Below, one piece after another: positions 17,404 through 26,177 of a stretch of 36,728 bases of DNA. The notes below the pieces were generated by a model. That model saw nothing but the letters and a program-made list of their open reading frames with translations. It did not search any database and was not told the origin of the DNA. How positions within the stretch are numbered: the first letter of the stretch is position 1; the number at the start of each line of letters is the position of its first letter. Where the stretch lies: NCBI GenBank assembly GCA_025055635.1, contig JANWWQ010000015.1, positions 1 through 36,728 on the forward strand, in the 5' to 3' direction. The stretch comes from Flavobacteriales bacterium. Lineage in GTDB: Bacteria > Bacteroidota > Bacteroidia > CAIKAF01. A program made the translations under genes and the position numbers.

Positions 17404-18954
17404 CTAATTGGCAGCTTCTTCATGGGGGTTCTTTGCGATTTCTCCCATAGCGCGCCCTCCCTGCATCCAGCGCTTCACCACGGGGGAAATCAGAATCAGC
17501 ACAACACCGGCTATGAGCGCATAAAGGCCTAATTGCTGATAACCCAGCGTGTACGATTGAAGCTTTTCAAGGTTGCTGGCTGTCTCATCAGCTGTACTCA
17601 TCCCAGCTCCCAGCAGGCCTGCCACATACTGTCCATAGGCGCTGGCCAGGAACCACATACCCATCATCAACCCCTGGATGGGCTGAGGCGACAAGCGGGT
17701 CATTAATGACAAGCCTATGGGCGACAAACACAGCTCTCCAAGCGTAACAATAAAGTAGGCAAGAGTGAACAGCTCCAGCGAAGTGATTCCGTCCTCATCG
17801 GCGAAAAAGAGGGTGGAATAAAAGGTTAAAAATCCCGCTCCCAGAAGTAGAAAGCCGAGTCCGAACTTCACCACCGCGTTGGGCTCTATCCCCCGCCGGC
17901 TCAACCACACCCACATCAGCCCAAAAGGAGCACTCAACAGGATCACAAACAGCGAGTTGGACGAATTATTCACCACGTTCGGATCCATGGGAATTCCCAG
18001 AAAGGAATGGCGCAAATTATTCAGCGCAAACAGGCTGAGTGAGCCCCCGCTCTGCTCGAAAAAGGCCCAAAACAATACCGAAAAGAAAATGAATACCAAT
18101 GCAGCGGCCAGCTTTAGGTTCTCAGAGCGGCTGAACCGCCGCATCTCCCATCCCAGGTATAAAAGGGTCAGCGGTCCGATAATGTACATAAACAAATCGG
18201 TGTAGTAGGTGTGGGTCACCATCCTTAGGATTACGGGAAGGCTGAGCAGCGAACCCACATATACGGCGTATTCCATCAGGCGTTTCCGGCGCTCACTCCA
18301 GACCGCCGGCAAGGGGCTCTGACCAATCGGACCCAACCCGCGCCGCGTCAGGTGAAAATTTATTAAACTGATGGTCATTACCACACCCACCAGCGCAAAG
18401 GCCAAGCTCCAACTGTGGTATTTACCCACATATACCATCAAAATTCCCCCTAAAAGGGCCCCCAGGTTAATCCCTGCATAGAACAGGCCGAAACCCGCTT
18501 CCCGTCGGGGGTCGTCCGGGTGATACAACTGCCCCACCATAGTGCTGATGTTCGGCTTGAAGAAGCCCGTTCCGATGATTGAGAAGCACGTGCCCACGTA
18601 AAACAATTCCTGTGGAGCGAAGGCCACTGTGTAGCCTCCCGCCATCATAAGCAGGGCACCCCAATAGAGGGAGCGGCGAAAGCCCAGCACTTTATCAGCG
18701 AACAGGCCTCCAATAAATGTGAAGGCGTACACAAACGCCTGGATGGCTCCATACTGCAGGTTGGCTGCCTTGTCTGTCAGTCCCAGTTGAGTCACCATGA
18801 ACACCGTCAGCATCCCCCGCATCCCGTAAAAGCAAAACCTTTCCCACATTTCCGTGAAAAACAGGGCCCATAGCTGGCGCGGATACTGCCCTGTAAAATT
18901 TCGGATTGCCTCTAAGTCCAATGGAGTAGCCTCCCTAGAGCGCTCTTCAGCCAT
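17404..18954 (-). CDS. POT-family proton-dependent oligopeptide transporter
   Basis: The protein is predicted to import di- and tripeptides with protons across the inner membrane. The 516-residue product has the POT signature in helix 1 (FTEMWERFCFYGMRGML, the ExxERFxYY-type motif), GGLFADKVLGFRRS, the second signature region (GTGFFKPNIS, FGLFYAGINLGALLGG), a long loop in the middle and about 14 hydrophobic segments. Length is typical. The gene is alone on the minus strand. Its promoter has TTTTG at 18986-18990, a 19-base spacer and TAGCATTG at 18959-18966, four bases before the ATG, which predicts a leaderless transcript. Confidence 0.93.
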   Translation of the reverse strand: MAEERSREATPLDLEAIRNFTGQYPRQLWALFFTEMWERFCFYGMRGMLTVFMVTQLGLTDKAANLQYGAIQAFVYAFTFIGGLFADKVLGFRRSLYWGALLMMAGGYTVAFAPQELFYVGTCFSIIGTGFFKPNISTMVGQLYHPDDPRREAGFGLFYAGINLGALLGGILMVYVGKYHSWSLAFALVGVVMTISLINFHLTRRGLGPIGQSPLPAVWSERRKRLMEYAVYVGSLLSLPVILRMVTHTYYTDLFMYIIGPLTLLYLGWEMRRFSRSENLKLAAALVFIFFSVLFWAFFEQSGGSLSLFALNNLRHSFLGIPMDPNVVNNSSNSLFVILLSAPFGLMWVWLSRRGIEPNAVVKFGLGFLLLGAGFLTFYSTLFFADEDGITSLELFTLAYFIVTLGELCLSPIGLSLMTRLSPQPIQGLMMGMWFLASAYGQYVAGLLGAGMSTADETASNLEKLQSYTLGYQQLGLYALIAGVVLILISPVVKRWMQGGRAMGEIAKNPHEEAAN

Positions 18955-19269
18955 AGGGCAATGCTATGCAAGGACAAGCGGTTTTCAAAATTTTTAAGCT
19001 AGGATAAATTTGATATCTTTTGGACGTGTCACCAGCAGGTCAGCGGTTGGTGGGGTGGCCTTCGGCTGCCCTCCGCATCCCTCGCGCTGGCATATCGGCG
19101 CCGCTGCACGAGTCTGCCTCCAGCTCAATTACTTACGAAATCCAGCATGCTCCTAAAGCTGAGCTTCGGTTTTTTGGAATTCTAGATACCTAAAAATGTA
19201 CACTTATTTAAAACCCCTCAGCAACCTGTCTTTTTATCCTATCGGCTGGAAGCTTTTTCTCTTTTCAGT
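18955..19269. other. 315-base spacer with a GC-rich island
   Basis: Beyond the POT promoter this spacer has a GC-rich island at about 19025-19130 in otherwise AT-rich DNA. No frame looks coding. The island shares the word GCCTTCGGCYGCCCTC (19058-19073) with the spacer at 6956-6971 and may belong to the same dispersed repeat family. Confidence 0.55.
18959..18990 (-). promoter_or_regulatory. -33/-7 promoter of the POT transporter gene
   Basis: TTTTG, a spacer of exactly 19 bases and TAGCATTG (one mismatch to TAnnTTTG) are followed by CCCT and the ATG. The -33 element and spacing are the same as at the bactofilin gene. Confidence 0.6.
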
Positions 19270-19665
19270 TCATGAGTCACTTTTGAGAGCCTTGAAGGCG
19301 TGAAATACCTCCAGCCCTGAGAATCCAATATACCCCAGGGAAAAAATAACGATAAATGGAATGATGTTGCTTCTGTTGAATGAAATATAAATCACCAGAA
19401 TCAACAGGAGCACCAGCATTTTCACGGCAGTAAGTCCCATAAAAAATCGCACAAAAAAGGCTGGATGGCTATCCCGCAGCCGCAACAAAATGTAATGGAA
19501 TAGCGCAAAAAATATAAATAGAAAAACAATAAGACTTAATCCAAAACTAAACTCATACCATTCGGGGAATCCCCAGAGCAGGACAAAGTGCAGTAGGACA
19601 AGGCCCAATGCATAGACGCCCGATTGGATCAAGTATCTTTTAAGTCCTGGAACCATGGCTGCCAT
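19270..19665 (-). CDS. Small four-helix membrane protein of the ATP synthase accessory locus (DUF6168-like)
   Basis: The 131-residue product is almost wholly hydrophobic with four predicted membrane helices and a basic N-terminus (PGLKRYLIQS). In many Bacteroidota a protein of this size, annotated DUF6168, sits between AtpZ/AtpI and atpB; position and layout suggest the same here, but the assignment rests mainly on context. The start may be the internal ATG at 19656, which has an AAAAGG at better distance than the ATG at 19665. The gene overlaps AtpZ by 17-26 bases. Confidence 0.75.
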   Translation of the reverse strand: MAAMVPGLKRYLIQSGVYALGLVLLHFVLLWGFPEWYEFSFGLSLIVFLFIFFALFHYILLRLRDSHPAFFVRFFMGLTAVKMLVLLLILVIYISFNRSNIIPFIVIFSLGYIGFSGLEVFHAFKALKSDS

Positions 19666-19852
19666 TCCTTTTTTCCATCCCGAGGAGCAATTTTACTATG
19701 GCTATGAGCGCCAATACGATACCTGCCAACGTGAGCCAGGGGAGTGTACCCCATTTTTTATCAGCCCAGAGCCCCGCTCCTACACACATCAGAGCGGTCA
19801 CTACCAGGCGGAGCCCCAGGTCCGCGTAGCGCAGGAAATCATTTGGCCTCAA
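19640..19852 (-). CDS. AtpZ/AtpI-family ATP synthase accessory protein
   Basis: The 70-residue product has two membrane helices and the family pattern LRLVVTALMCVGAGLWADKKWGTLPWLTLAGIVLALIAIVKLL, with the WADKK and LPW signatures between the helices. Members help assemble the F0 c ring or carry magnesium. It overlaps the bactofilin gene by 14 bases and the downstream membrane-protein gene by 17-26 bases. It is about 7 kb from atpB, unlike the usual adjacent position. Confidence 0.85.
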   Translation of the reverse strand: MRPNDFLRYADLGLRLVVTALMCVGAGLWADKKWGTLPWLTLAGIVLALIAIVKLLLGMEKRNGSHGSRT

Positions 19853-20360
19853 CCGGCGCCGGGTTGGGCTTAGTCTGGGTTGAGGATCCTACGGTCGGTT
19901 GGGTAGGGACTGAAGCCGGTGGAGACAGCTGGACAGAGGCCTGCCCTCCTGTAGCCAACTGAGGAGCATTTCCTCCATTGTCATGCATGTTGCATCGGCC
20001 CGTGAATACCGCACCTGGCTCAATGCACAATTTCCCTGTGATTATGTCGCCGGTAACGTCGGCAGTATTCTTGAGGGTCACCAAGTCCTTCACCGTAATG
20101 TTACCCCTTACTTTCCCCGATATATCAGCCTGTTGGCAAAAGATATTGCCTTCAATAAAACCTTCCGAGCCCACTACCAACTTGCCTTCGCATTTTAATG
20201 TGCCCTTCAGTCTTCCGTCAAAACGGATGTTCCCCTGGCTGATAATATTTCCTTCCACCGTGGTACCTGGATTAATGGTGTTCAGATGGCCGGAAGCCTC
20301 AGTTTTGAGGGTAGAATCCAACCGGGAAGGGGCAGAATGGGTGGCCGTTTTTCCAAACAT
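19839..20360 (-). CDS. Bactofilin (polymer-forming cytoskeletal protein)
   Basis: Bactofilins polymerise into membrane-associated filaments. The 173-residue product has the DUF583 right-handed beta-helix core at about 28-115 made of short repeats such as INPGTTVEGNIISQGNIRFDGRLKGTLKCEGKLVVGSEGFIEGNI. The tail after 125 is Pro/Gln/Thr-rich and probably unstructured. It is the first gene of a three-gene overlapping unit with AtpZ and the DUF6168-like protein. The promoter TTTTG-N19-TACTTTAG lies 21 bases upstream of the ATG. Confidence 0.9.
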   Translation of the reverse strand: MFGKTATHSAPSRLDSTLKTEASGHLNTINPGTTVEGNIISQGNIRFDGRLKGTLKCEGKLVVGSEGFIEGNIFCQQADISGKVRGNITVKDLVTLKNTADVTGDIITGKLCIEPGAVFTGRCNMHDNGGNAPQLATGGQASVQLSPPASVPTQPTVGSSTQTKPNPAPVEAK

Positions 20361-20381
20361 GGTGAAAAAATTTTTGAAAGG

Positions 20382-20413
20382 CTAAAGTACAGATTTACCC
20401 CAATTTTTCAAAA
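20382..20413 (-). promoter_or_regulatory. -33/-7 promoter of the bactofilin gene
   Basis: On the minus strand TTTTG is followed after 19 bases by TACTTTAG (20382-20389), one mismatch from TAnnTTTG, then a 21-base leader to the ATG at 20360. Confidence 0.55.
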
Positions 20414-20427
20414 TCTATTTATCCTTA

Positions 20428-21921
20428 TTAATGCATTAAGTATTCCCATCCTTGGCCGGCATTCTTTCGTTTGTTGTGGCTTTTGGCGTATTCTCCCAGA
20501 ATGTTCCGCAGAAAAACCTCTGATATACCCCTTCTGACCGCCACTTTTGCTGTGTCTCCTGTCAATGGATCCTGATATATAATCAGAGAGTCTTCGGAAA
20601 AATCTTTCTCATACTTGAAAGTGCATTCTGCAAAAATTTCTATTTCCGGATTATAGCAATCTGGGTAATGTCTCAAGAACCACTTCGCTGTATCGTTGAA
20701 TTCACAGTAATAATAGTTTTGTTGAAAAACAAATTTTGTTTTAATAAAGTAAAACATTGTAATGAAAACAAGAAATAAAACAATGTTTTGGAACTTAAAA
20801 AGTGATGGATTTAAAAACGCCCATAACACTCCAGCCTGAAATACCATTCCAGCCCAGGCAGAGTATCTAAGCACCCGGATTTGACCAGGATGCCAGTTTC
20901 CTTGAGCTAGAAGGGGCAAAAGCATTAAAATCACAATAGGTATCCAGGTTAAGGGAGATAATTCCCATTTGAAAAGTGCGTAAATGGCAAGGAATAAAAA
21001 TAAAGGCATGGTAAAGGGAAAGCCCACAATCATTCCTTGCTGCAGGTCAAAAAATGCACTCCACAATCTTTTTCCCGATAAAAGTTGCAAATGAAGGGCA
21101 TGGCTGGCCATAATGTTGGGTTTTCCGAAATGGTACAGATTAAAAATTATAGGTAAACAAATAAAAGAGGCTATCAAACAACATAATAATAACTTTTTCC
21201 AATTTTTATTTATTAGCAATCGGCCCAGGACAGGTAATAAAAAGGCCCCTGAACTGGGGTTTTGCATGGCACATAAGGTTATGATGGTCACAGGAAATAG
21301 AGTTCTATTGGCCAGATATCCTATCATGGCTGCAAAAACAGCGGCCTGCGTCATCACCTCGGGCCCTTTGAAATCCAGGTACCAGCTCAGGGGTGAAAAC
21401 ACAGCCAGTAAAACCCCCACGAGGCGAGCCGAGATACTTAACCTATTTTCTAAACCTAAATAGAATAAAAGGGCTGCAACCATCAGGGCGTTTGTGACGG
21501 GCATTGCGCGGAAGGGGGGGATGCCCGCAGCCTTACAAAAAAAGTGGGCTGGAATGGTCAGGATATTGTATAAGAAAAAATGCCCGAAATAATATTTACC
21601 ATTTTTCGTGGACTTATAGGCGCCGGCCATGGCCTTTACCTCCGAATCATTCATCTGAAGGTAGGAGTCTTTCCAATAGAGTTTGGAGGAAAGGTCTATT
21701 TCTTGGAGATATTTTTCAGCAATGATGGCTGCTTCGGGCACCACATGGACTCTCCCAAATTCCGCCAGCCCCACTTGCATCATCAAATACTCTTGCCAAT
21801 CTCCCCAAATTTTAGTGGGGATGAAATAAATACTGCCTATGAAGTAAAAAATAGAAAAACCAGTTATTAAAAGCCAGAGAAGAACCTTTTGAGAAGGAAA
21901 GGTCGCAGATAAAAAATTCAA
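20428..21921 (-). CDS. Polytopic membrane protein, GT-C glycosyltransferase-like
   Basis: The 497-residue product has about ten membrane helices. The first outer loop contains TKIWGDWQEYLMMQVGLAEFG, matching the acidic D/E pair in the first loop of lipid-linked-sugar glycosyltransferases of the GT-C fold, and KYYFGHFFLYNILTIPAHFF follows in the usual place. The C-terminal 100 residues are soluble. Assignment to a precise family is not possible. The start is a TTG overlapping the upstream stop (TTGA), so translation is coupled to the T9SS cargo gene. It ends the four-gene operon. Confidence 0.7.
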   Translation of the reverse strand: MNFLSATFPSQKVLLWLLITGFSIFYFIGSIYFIPTKIWGDWQEYLMMQVGLAEFGRVHVVPEAAIIAEKYLQEIDLSSKLYWKDSYLQMNDSEVKAMAGAYKSTKNGKYYFGHFFLYNILTIPAHFFCKAAGIPPFRAMPVTNALMVAALLFYLGLENRLSISARLVGVLLAVFSPLSWYLDFKGPEVMTQAAVFAAMIGYLANRTLFPVTIITLCAMQNPSSGAFLLPVLGRLLINKNWKKLLLCCLIASFICLPIIFNLYHFGKPNIMASHALHLQLLSGKRLWSAFFDLQQGMIVGFPFTMPLFLFLAIYALFKWELSPLTWIPIVILMLLPLLAQGNWHPGQIRVLRYSAWAGMVFQAGVLWAFLNPSLFKFQNIVLFLVFITMFYFIKTKFVFQQNYYYCEFNDTAKWFLRHYPDCYNPEIEIFAECTFKYEKDFSEDSLIIYQDPLTGDTAKVAVRRGISEVFLRNILGEYAKSHNKRKNAGQGWEYLMH

Positions 21922-23348
21922 GGTAAAATATATTTAGTGGTATAATACCCCTCTTTTCCTCTCACTATGATGATTCCAACTTTGGGGATTCGGTTTTCCG
22001 GAATCCATATCATTTCTGTCTCGTTAATTAAGTTAAAACTATAAGCGCGGCGCCCAATTATATCCATCACTTCTCCTTGACTACCAGAACCTAAAGTCCC
22101 ACATTTTAGTATGAGCCCATCGCTTGCGGGCATCACGGTGCAAGGCTCTTGTGCCGGAGTTTCAAGGCTTACGGTGGCCTGATGGGGTGCGGCTTGCCCA
22201 GCATCATCCACTTTCCAGAAAAGTAGAGCCCGTAGCCCGGGACCTGGTCCTGAAAATTCTCCCACTGTGATGATACCGCCGTCAGAGGTAGGGAGCATCT
22301 CATACGCAGCGTTGAAGCCCTCTGACAAATGGTATCCTATGTTGACCCCCCATTGAAGGTTGTCGTCTACATACTTAAGAAGAATGGCGGCCCTGAAGTT
22401 GGCATCCAGAAAATGAGATTTTCCTGTTACATAATAATCATCATTACCAAAGCAATAAATTTTTGTGTAGACGTTATCGTATTGATTGGAAAAAAAATAG
22501 TTAGCTAGGTAATACCCTGAACCGAAAGGAGATAGATACCCAACCACAGGGGTTTTTTTCTTGATTGCTGCATTGACCCCCCCGCCACAAAACCACACCT
22601 TGGTTCCGTCAAAGGATACTCCTGTCAGCGATTCCTCCACCTGAGGAAGCCCAATAATCTCACTCCTGATGGCGTGAGGCTGCCCTTTTCTCAGGATGCA
22701 TAGAAGGCCTTGCGGTTCATTCTCCAATCCTTGCCCAACAGTGGCCAAAAGAGTATCAGCCACCACGGTGATATCTTCAAAGGAACTTTCCAGGAGACCG
22801 GCATTGGGGTGACGGTATTCCCAAATGATTTGACCTTGAAAATCGGTATGGAGGACCACTCCACGGGGCACTCCCAGGGAGTCGTACAGGGTACCGCAGA
22901 GGTATAAACCCGAGGGTTCAGCTACTATTCCTGACAGCCACATCCAACCAGGGGCTTCATAGCACCGCGTGAACAGCGTATCTCCGAAAGTGTCAAGGGC
23001 CAGTAGCCAGCCCCGGTACTTACCATCCGGCTGGGATTTGGTGTACCCTACGGCGTAGCCTTCTGGACCAAACCAGGCGATGTCGCGAAGGGCATCGGCA
23101 TCCACCCCTCCGTAAGTTCGTTGCCACTGCCAGGAACCCAGGGCATTCACACAGACCAGAAAGGCGTCAGAAGCCCCTACGGAAAAGCTACCCGTGTATC
23201 CCACTCCCACGTAATGACCATTGGAATTTATGGCGATACCATAGCCGCCATCTTCCAAAGGGCCACCAAACGTTCGGGCAAAAGTCACCTGTGCACCTAA
23301 ATCCGTACCACAGAGAAGGCCTAGCAGTAAGGAAATTAATCCTTTCAT
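21918..23348 (-). CDS. Secreted repeat protein with T9SS C-terminal sorting domain
   Basis: The 476-residue product has a signal peptide ending DLGAQ and then sequence repeats of the Delta-60/SBBP type (RTFGGPLEDGGYGIAI, VGVGYTGSFSVGASDAFLV, RTYGGVDADALRDIAW) that should make a beta-propeller-like fold. The last about 70 residues (from SDGLILKCGT) end YYTTKYILP and look like a T9SS type A sorting domain. The ATG at 23348 overlaps the upstream stop (ATGA), so an in-frame start at 23372 is less likely. It is third in the surface operon. Confidence 0.85.
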   Translation of the reverse strand: MKGLISLLLGLLCGTDLGAQVTFARTFGGPLEDGGYGIAINSNGHYVGVGYTGSFSVGASDAFLVCVNALGSWQWQRTYGGVDADALRDIAWFGPEGYAVGYTKSQPDGKYRGWLLALDTFGDTLFTRCYEAPGWMWLSGIVAEPSGLYLCGTLYDSLGVPRGVVLHTDFQGQIIWEYRHPNAGLLESSFEDITVVADTLLATVGQGLENEPQGLLCILRKGQPHAIRSEIIGLPQVEESLTGVSFDGTKVWFCGGGVNAAIKKKTPVVGYLSPFGSGYYLANYFFSNQYDNVYTKIYCFGNDDYYVTGKSHFLDANFRAAILLKYVDDNLQWGVNIGYHLSEGFNAAYEMLPTSDGGIITVGEFSGPGPGLRALLFWKVDDAGQAAPHQATVSLETPAQEPCTVMPASDGLILKCGTLGSGSQGEVMDIIGRRAYSFNLINETEMIWIPENRIPKVGIIIVRGKEGYYTTKYILP

Positions 23349-24589
23349 CGGCGCCACCCTTTTGAAATACAAATGTAACCGCCTAAGCCACTGCTATAGG
23401 CCGGAGCCAACATGCCATCCAGCATGGATGTCCCCAGCATAAGGCGCCATCCGCGACCCATTTGTGCCGCTAAGTGAAACCCTCCATTCCAGTTACCCCA
23501 TCCACCATATTGACCGCTGAATAACAGAGCCACTGAGGGGTGCGGGTGGGTGAGCAGACCCAGGGCTACTTCAGGTCTTTGAAACAGAAAAAAGCGGTAG
23601 CGCACTTGCGCCGTCAGCCCCACACGCCCTCCAGGAAAATAGCCCGTGAAGCGAAGTCCTAAAAGTGTGGGGAGCTGGGTGGCCAAGCGGGCCTTACGCA
23701 GAGGTCTCAGAAAAGCCTGGCGGATACTGTCCTCTAAGTGACGCAGGAAGGTGGTGTCTAACCGCAATACATGGGGGACAATCACCCCACCGAATTGCAC
23801 TACTGTGTCTAACGCATAATGGCCAGTACCAATGTTCCAGTACAGGCGGCCCACATCCCGGATTTCTATGTCAAAGCTGGAGGACTTCCAGCGCAGGCCG
23901 GTGGCTAGATGAACCGAAAACCCCGCACCACGGGGATTGAAGTAAAAGGCATTCTGAGGGTCAGAAAGGCAGAATTGCAACCGACCGGCGTAATGTATCC
24001 AGCTGCCATCCGGGGCCGTGTAGAGCCTTCCATTAGCCAAATGCCCGTCAAAAAACTGATTAGGGCTCACGTAATTAAATGAAACTATCCACCGCACGCG
24101 CAGTCTGCCAAAGGTGCGAAATTGATAAAGCCCCCCGCCCAGCTCCTGCCATGTGAAGGTGCGAAAACGGGCAGGTTCCAACCGCAAGGTATCTCCTGCC
24201 CAGGGAGCGTTCCCATACAACAACAGGCGCGCCGCATCGTCTCCGAAATAGGCTGTCGCCAAAGTGGTACCACTCAGGTGGAGGTGCCAGCCTATCTTAT
24301 GACGTCCCATAAAACCGCTGTTGGGTTGATGGGCATAAAGGGTGCCCCAGCTAAGTTCAGACCCCGCCCGATTCTGGGCTCTCAGACGATCGTAGGAGCG
24401 TACTTTCACATCTTCCCCAATGTAGCGGCCCCGCAGGTACAGGCTCAGAAAGTCGGTGTTCAGACAAGTAGACTGGGCATAGGCCACACCGAAAGAACCC
24501 CACATCCGTCGGGGAATCATAGTATCAGCTGGATGGGCATTCCACAGCGTATGAAACATCCAAGCTAGAGTCCACAGAGGGGGATTCAT
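23345..24589 (-). CDS. Predicted outer-membrane beta-barrel protein (DUF5723-like)
   Basis: The product is 414 residues from the ATG at 24589, five bases after the upstream stop. It consists of many alternating aromatic/glycine beta strands such as GRHKIGWHLHLSGTTLATAYFG and SSSFDIEIRDVGRLYWNIG, the latter resembling DUF5723 barrels. A weak signal segment is present at the N-terminus (PLWTLAWMFHTLWNAHPA). It is probably an outer-membrane protein; substrate or partner is unknown. The gene sits between the lipoprotein and the T9SS cargo and overlaps the latter by four bases. Confidence 0.7.
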   Translation of the reverse strand: MNPPLWTLAWMFHTLWNAHPADTMIPRRMWGSFGVAYAQSTCLNTDFLSLYLRGRYIGEDVKVRSYDRLRAQNRAGSELSWGTLYAHQPNSGFMGRHKIGWHLHLSGTTLATAYFGDDAARLLLYGNAPWAGDTLRLEPARFRTFTWQELGGGLYQFRTFGRLRVRWIVSFNYVSPNQFFDGHLANGRLYTAPDGSWIHYAGRLQFCLSDPQNAFYFNPRGAGFSVHLATGLRWKSSSFDIEIRDVGRLYWNIGTGHYALDTVVQFGGVIVPHVLRLDTTFLRHLEDSIRQAFLRPLRKARLATQLPTLLGLRFTGYFPGGRVGLTAQVRYRFFLFQRPEVALGLLTHPHPSVALLFSGQYGGWGNWNGGFHLAAQMGRGWRLMLGTSMLDGMLAPAYSSGLGGYICISKGWRR

Positions 24590-24593
24590 GGTA

Positions 24594-26177
24594 CTAGAGG
24601 CGCACTTCGGCCCGGGCAACAAGGCGGGCCTTCAACCGGTAAAAGTCGTAAAACAGGGGCACACTTCCCGGATATGGACTATGGAAATGCAGTTTCCAAT
24701 ACAACCTTGTGCCATTCAGGAAACGCTCTAGGCGTGTCCCTTCCGCTCTACCCTCCAGAGTTACGGACACCGGCTCATTGGGCAGCCCATTCAGGCTGGG
24801 TGGGGCCGCCGGGATTAAGTATTCCGAAAGAAGGGAATCTATGGGATGGCCCTGTTCGTTTACCACGTATAACTGGGCCAGTAGGTGGAAGGGATAAGTA
24901 TTCTCGCAATGGAGCATCAGATGTAGGCTTTTCAGTCGGTCCCTTGGCGGTAACCCTGCCGTGCTGTAAGGCACCGTATCGGCCAGAATCAACTGATTAA
25001 AAGAAAAGCCCATTGGAAACCACATTTTCAAGCTGGCAGCTGTCTTGGACACATTGTATAGAAAGTCGTGGCCTGCACCGGCCCCCGGTATAGGATTCAG
25101 AGTAGCCTTGCCCTTTACATAAATTTTACTGGGCATGTTTTCCACAAACTGTTTCAAATTGCTATTGGAGCCATTTAACACCAGCGTGCTAAACACCGGC
25201 GTGTAGGGCAGGGGAGGAGAGGGGACGTTTTGCGCTCGTCCCAATTGGATAAAACCTTGCGTTGCGGGCGATTGCAGGGCCACTTCCTGACCGGTACGCT
25301 CGTTCACCCCCCGGAATTCGGTGATCCGAGCCGACAGATCCAGTCCAACCCCATTTTCAAAGACCACTTTCAGCTCCGGTTGTGTCATCTGAAAGGTACC
25401 AGCTTTCACCAAGTTGAAGAGGGATATGGTCAGGGGTTCTGGGTTAATCTCCAAGGTACGAGTCTGCACGCTGCCGCGAGCATAGTAGGGTTTAATCTTG
25501 CGGAAGGTGAGCTTCGAATTGACCAGCTGGGTACCAGCAGGCACAGGCAGCGGGGGGTCTACAGAGGGTATTTCAGCTTGAATGATGATCCTCAGCCTAT
25601 TAGATTGTAGTTGATTGTCTCCTGTCAGATCAAAAGAGTAACCGCTCAGGTCAATCACTCTTTCCAGCACCGAAACACCTCCTGGCGGAGCAGGCTCTAT
25701 GGTATCTACCAGGGAAAAAGGCACGCCATTTTTGGTGGCCTTGGGCGCCGAGTAGGTGACCTGAACCCGGGCCTGGGCTTCCGTTTCCGCGCGGATATAA
25801 ACTTCTCCCGAACCTACTACCAGGTGGTTTAAAGCAATATCGGGGGTTCGGAACACCACATAATTGTTATACACAGTGAGCGGATTGCCCGGATAAATGG
25901 TAATGGCACCGGGCAGACTGAGGCTGTACGTGAAACCTGTGTCTGGAATTTCCATTAAGGTATCCAAATTCAAACGGAAAATTTCGTTGTCATAACTGAA
26001 ATACACCTGGGCTGAGGGATCATAGTCCACCAAAGTGTCGCCAAAAATGTTCGCCGGTGTAAGGTCGGAATAAGCCAGGGGAATCATAAAGGTGACGTCC
26101 CATTTCGGCTTATCTAATTGGCACGAAAACCACAGGGATGCGCCAATGCATAATCCAAACCACGATATAATTTTCAC
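24594..26177 (-). CDS. Large Bacteroidota lipoprotein of unknown function
   Basis: From the GTG at 26177 the product is 527 residues with a clear lipoprotein signal (KIISWFGLCIGASLWFSC, Cys19). The body is predicted all-beta with no recognised catalytic motif; the opening LDKPKWDVTFMIPLAYSDLT is typical of a family of Bacteroidota lipoproteins. A TTG at 26198 is another possible start, but its TTTGC context resembles a -7 box (TTCATTTG at 26196-26203), so the GTG is preferred. It is first in the operon with the barrel, T9SS cargo and GT-C-like genes. Confidence 0.75.
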   Translation of the reverse strand: MKIISWFGLCIGASLWFSCQLDKPKWDVTFMIPLAYSDLTPANIFGDTLVDYDPSAQVYFSYDNEIFRLNLDTLMEIPDTGFTYSLSLPGAITIYPGNPLTVYNNYVVFRTPDIALNHLVVGSGEVYIRAETEAQARVQVTYSAPKATKNGVPFSLVDTIEPAPPGGVSVLERVIDLSGYSFDLTGDNQLQSNRLRIIIQAEIPSVDPPLPVPAGTQLVNSKLTFRKIKPYYARGSVQTRTLEINPEPLTISLFNLVKAGTFQMTQPELKVVFENGVGLDLSARITEFRGVNERTGQEVALQSPATQGFIQLGRAQNVPSPPLPYTPVFSTLVLNGSNSNLKQFVENMPSKIYVKGKATLNPIPGAGAGHDFLYNVSKTAASLKMWFPMGFSFNQLILADTVPYSTAGLPPRDRLKSLHLMLHCENTYPFHLLAQLYVVNEQGHPIDSLLSEYLIPAAPPSLNGLPNEPVSVTLEGRAEGTRLERFLNGTRLYWKLHFHSPYPGSVPLFYDFYRLKARLVARAEVRL

